DNA of 33,021 nt, from contig JAKQLT010000217.1 of NCBI GenBank assembly GCA_029567025.1, forward strand, positions 1 through 33,021. The letters are read 5' to 3'. The translations under genes were made by a program, and so were the position numbers. The stretch is from Candidatus Omnitrophota bacterium. Its GTDB lineage: Bacteria > Omnitrophota > Gorgyraeia > Zapsychrales > Zapsychraceae. Positions 31,271 to 33,021 of the stretch are shown piece after piece. Within the stretch, counting starts at the first letter, position 1, and each line of letters begins with the position of its first letter. Under the pieces are notes generated by a model. The model was given only the letters and a program-made list of their open reading frames with translations, was not told where the DNA came from and did no database searches.

Positions 31271-32278
31271 ATGGTTTCATACAAACAATTAGGTTTTGTT
31301 AACACCAAAGAAATGTTCGCTAAAGCATTTAAAGGCCAATACGCTATTCCCGCCTATAATTTTAATAATATGGAACAAATTCAGGCGATTATTACGGCCT
31401 GTGTGGAAACGCAATCGCCGGTTATTTTGCAGGTTTCCAGCGGCGCGCGTAAATACGCGAATCAAGTCCTTTTGCAATATATGGGGCAAGGCGCGATAGA
31501 GATGATGAAGGCTTACGCTAAAGAAAAAGGATTGAAAGAAATTCCTATCGCGCTTCATTTGGATCACGGCGACACCTTTGAATTATGCAAATCCTGTATT
31601 GAAACAGGTTTTTCATCCGTTATGATTGACGGCTCGCATCATTCTTTTAATGATAATATTGCCTTAACCAAAAAAGTGGTTGAATACGCGCATCAACATG
31701 ATGTCACGGTTGAAGGCGAGCTTGGCGTTTTAGCCGGGATTGAAGATGAGGTTTCTTCCGCCGTTTCTCATTATACAAAGCCCGAAGAAGTCATTGAATT
31801 TGTCAGTAAAACCGGCGTTGATTCTTTGGCGATTTCAATTGGAACATCCCACGGCGCAAATAAATTTAAACCAGAACAATGCACGAAAAATGCGGATGGT
31901 GTTTTAGTTCCGCCGCCTTTACGTTTTGATATTTTAGAAGAAATTGAAAAGAAAATTCCGGGATTTCCTATTGTCCTTCATGGATCTTCTTCTGTTCCGG
32001 TTGACGCTGTTAAAATGATTAATTCAAATGGCGGAGCGCTTAAAGATTCTATCGGTATTCCTGAAGAACAACTTCGACGCGCGGCAAAATCTGCAGTGTG
32101 TAAAGTAAATATTGACTCCGACGGACGGCTTTGGATGACAGCCGCGATACGAAAAGTATTTGTTGAGAAACCAGCGGAATTTGACCCGAGAAAATATTTA
32201 GGCCCGGCAAGGGATGCATTGGTCATGATGTATAAACATAAAAATCAAAATGTTTTGGGTTCAGCAGGCAAAGCGTAA
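31271..32278 (+). CDS. fba: Class II fructose-bisphosphate aldolase
   Basis: Zinc aldolase that interconverts fructose 1,6-bisphosphate and two triose phosphates in glycolysis/gluconeogenesis. Both family signatures are visible: 'IPIALHLDHGDTFELCKSCI' (zinc His and catalytic Asp) and 'VEGELGVLAGIEDEV'. 'SIGTSHGANKFKPE' and 'IVLHGSSSVP' hold further zinc and phosphate ligands. At 335 residues it is of usual length. AAGGAGA at 31259-31265 precedes the ATG by five bases. Specificity for tagatose bisphosphate cannot be excluded, but no such pathway gene is nearby. Confidence 0.95.
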   Translation: MVSYKQLGFVNTKEMFAKAFKGQYAIPAYNFNNMEQIQAIITACVETQSPVILQVSSGARKYANQVLLQYMGQGAIEMMKAYAKEKGLKEIPIALHLDHGDTFELCKSCIETGFSSVMIDGSHHSFNDNIALTKKVVEYAHQHDVTVEGELGVLAGIEDEVSSAVSHYTKPEEVIEFVSKTGVDSLAISIGTSHGANKFKPEQCTKNADGVLVPPPLRFDILEEIEKKIPGFPIVLHGSSSVPVDAVKMINSNGGALKDSIGIPEEQLRRAAKSAVCKVNIDSDGRLWMTAAIRKVFVEKPAEFDPRKYLGPARDALVMMYKHKNQNVLGSAGKA

Positions 32279-32298
32279 AGTTTTTTGGATTATTGGGC

Positions 32299-32319
32299 GG
32301 ACCGTTTTGGAAACGGTCC
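32299..32319 (+). repeat. 9-bp hairpin (GGACCGTTT/AAACGGTCC)
   Basis: GGACCGTTT (32299-32307) and AAACGGTCC (32311-32319) are exact complements with a three-base loop, 20 bases after the fba stop. Surrounding GGGCGGACC and TGTAGGGCG motifs look like part of a larger interspersed repeat. No T-run follows, so terminator function is doubtful. Confidence 0.6.
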
Positions 32320-32377
32320 CTACGAGAAAAAGAAGGGAAAACTTTTTGTTTTTTGTAGGGCGCGATTCTCCGGGTTT

Positions 32378-32450
32378 GTCATTCCCGCATGCTTTAGGCG
32401 GGAATCCAGGTGGGAGTCATGGATCCCCGACAAAAGATTTCGGGGATGAC
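32378..32450. repeat. GTCATTCCCGC...GGGGATGAC interspersed element
   Basis: Two hairpins: ATTCCCGC/GCGGGAAT (32381-32405) and ATCCCCG/CGGGGAT (32423-32447), bounded by GTCAT and ATGAC. A further GGAATGAC ends at 32474. It is the same general type as the element at 11435-11513. The 228 bases between fba and the next gene hold only repeats. Confidence 0.7.
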
Positions 32451-32506
32451 AGTTTTATGGAAGCCAGGAATGACATTTAAAAAAATATAAAAAAAGGATA
32501 AAAAAA

Positions 32507-33021
32507 ATGAAAAAAAATATAAATTTGCTTTTGTTCTTCTTTTTTATTTTTTTCGCAACATTATCTTTTGCTGGTTCGGTTTCTTTAACCACGTATTATC
32601 CTGCGCCGTTTGGTAATTATGACACGCTCCGCCTTGTGCCGCGAAGTGCTCCAGCGTGTCATGGGGATGGGGCTAATAGAGGGATTATGTATTTTGATAC
32701 AACGACGGATAGTTTTAATATTTGTGGAGCTGTTTATAATTTTGATACAGGAGCTAAATCGATTGTTTGGACGCCTGTTGAACAGTTTTGGCAACGAAAC
32801 CTCTCCTATCCTTATGCGATTATTGCATCTGGACATGAGGGTATTCCTGTTAAAAAGCTTATGGTTGGAATAAGGACAAAAGAACCTCGAGGGATTCTTG
32901 ATGTGAATGGCGGGAGTGCAGTCGATACTGATGGAGATGTAGAATCTATTTATCTTGAGGCTGAAAGCACATCTGCGGCCGTTGAAGGAGGAAGGATTTA
33001 TTTTATACCAGGGAGTGCCCC
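32507..33021 (+). CDS. Secreted protein with N-terminal TTYYPAPFG motif (partial)
   Basis: ATG 32507 starts an open frame to the window end (171 codons). The signal peptide 'MKKNINLLLFFFFIFFATLS' ends near 'FAGS', and the mature protein begins 'VSLTTYYPAPFGNYDTLRLV', then 'RGIMYFDTTTDSFNICG' and 'PRGILDVNGGSAVDTDGDVE'. The YYPAPxGxY motif right after the signal peptide is one I associate with large secreted protein families of Omnitrophota (recall). 'LDVNG' and the following beta-rich part recall tail-fibre or adhesin stalk proteins. The start has a weak AAGGA (32494-32498). The C-terminus is beyond the window. Confidence 0.72.
   Translation, partial: MKKNINLLLFFFFIFFATLSFAGSVSLTTYYPAPFGNYDTLRLVPRSAPACHGDGANRGIMYFDTTTDSFNICGAVYNFDTGAKSIVWTPVEQFWQRNLSYPYAIIASGHEGIPVKKLMVGIRTKEPRGILDVNGGSAVDTDGDVESIYLEAESTSAAVEGGRIYFIPGSA

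Noticed and set aside
32250-32480. A 76-codon frame after fba
   Set aside because: It overlaps the fba end and lies over interspersed repeats; the translation (including 'GGNPGGSHGSPTKDFG') is what such repeats typically give.
1-33021. CRISPR arrays, tRNA genes, rRNA genes
   Set aside because: I saw no regularly spaced direct repeats of CRISPR type; the only short tandem repeats are the 7-base arrays at 9815-9849 and 10213-10247. No tRNA cloverleaf with GGTTCGAATCC-like arm or rRNA core sequence was recognised.

Overview
The window looks like chromosomal DNA of an uncultivated, fairly AT-rich Gram-negative bacterium. A secretin, signal peptides and a periplasmic-adaptor-like protein imply two membranes. 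The gene order prfA-prmC-murA, many repeat-bounded genes and a secreted protein starting with a 'TTYYPAPFG'-type motif make Omnitrophota (OP3) or a near relative my best guess; this is inference from recall, not a search.

Layout. 1-2257: end of prfA, then prmC and murA. 2311-5298: overlapping trpG-trpD-trpC-trpF. 5339-7293: a polytopic GT39-like glycosyltransferase split by a frameshift in a run of nine G. 7350-7622: a promoter, a c-di-GMP-I (GEMM-I) riboswitch-like RNA with an enlarged arm, and an intrinsic terminator. 7699-9848: zinc-ribbon protein, M20 peptidase, DUF3108-like protein. 9815-10247: a broken four-helix-bundle gene between inverted arrays of a 7-base repeat. 10252-12321: trpB and trpA, so the trp genes are split by about 5 kb and trpE is absent from the window. 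12327-14959: M16 peptidase facing a secretin. 15036-18410: accessory island with a 29-residue peptide unit, an AAA/DUF4143 ATPase, a transposase remnant and an AbiE-type toxin-antitoxin pair. 18430-23607: a RiPP-like unit. 23661-27806: a 56-aa protein, rsfS, argS, recJ. 27812-28039: rpmB on the minus strand. 28170-33021: pepF, a secreted repeat protein, a NUDIX hydrolase, class II aldolase and a partial secreted protein.

The most interesting part is 18779-23607. A 49-residue, two-cysteine candidate precursor peptide is encoded only if the ribosome or polymerase slips at a run of seven A. It is followed by a perfect 21-bp hairpin, a radical SAM/SPASM enzyme, an ABC exporter carrying a C-terminal degenerate GGDEF domain, and a short membrane-anchored adaptor-like protein. 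The GGDEF domain has lost its active-site motif but keeps an RxxD inhibitory-site motif at the exact spacing that binds c-di-GMP in related proteins, suggesting an exporter gated by c-di-GMP. The promoter and first codons of the exporter gene have a second, decayed copy on the far side of the peptide/radical SAM genes, so those genes may have been inserted.

Between genes lie several short repeat families: five copies of a C/G-rich palindrome at gene ends, two GTCAT...ATGAC elements, and the heptamer arrays. Some supply the last codons of neighbouring genes. Several promoters place the -10 box five to eight bases before the start codon, suggesting leaderless mRNAs.
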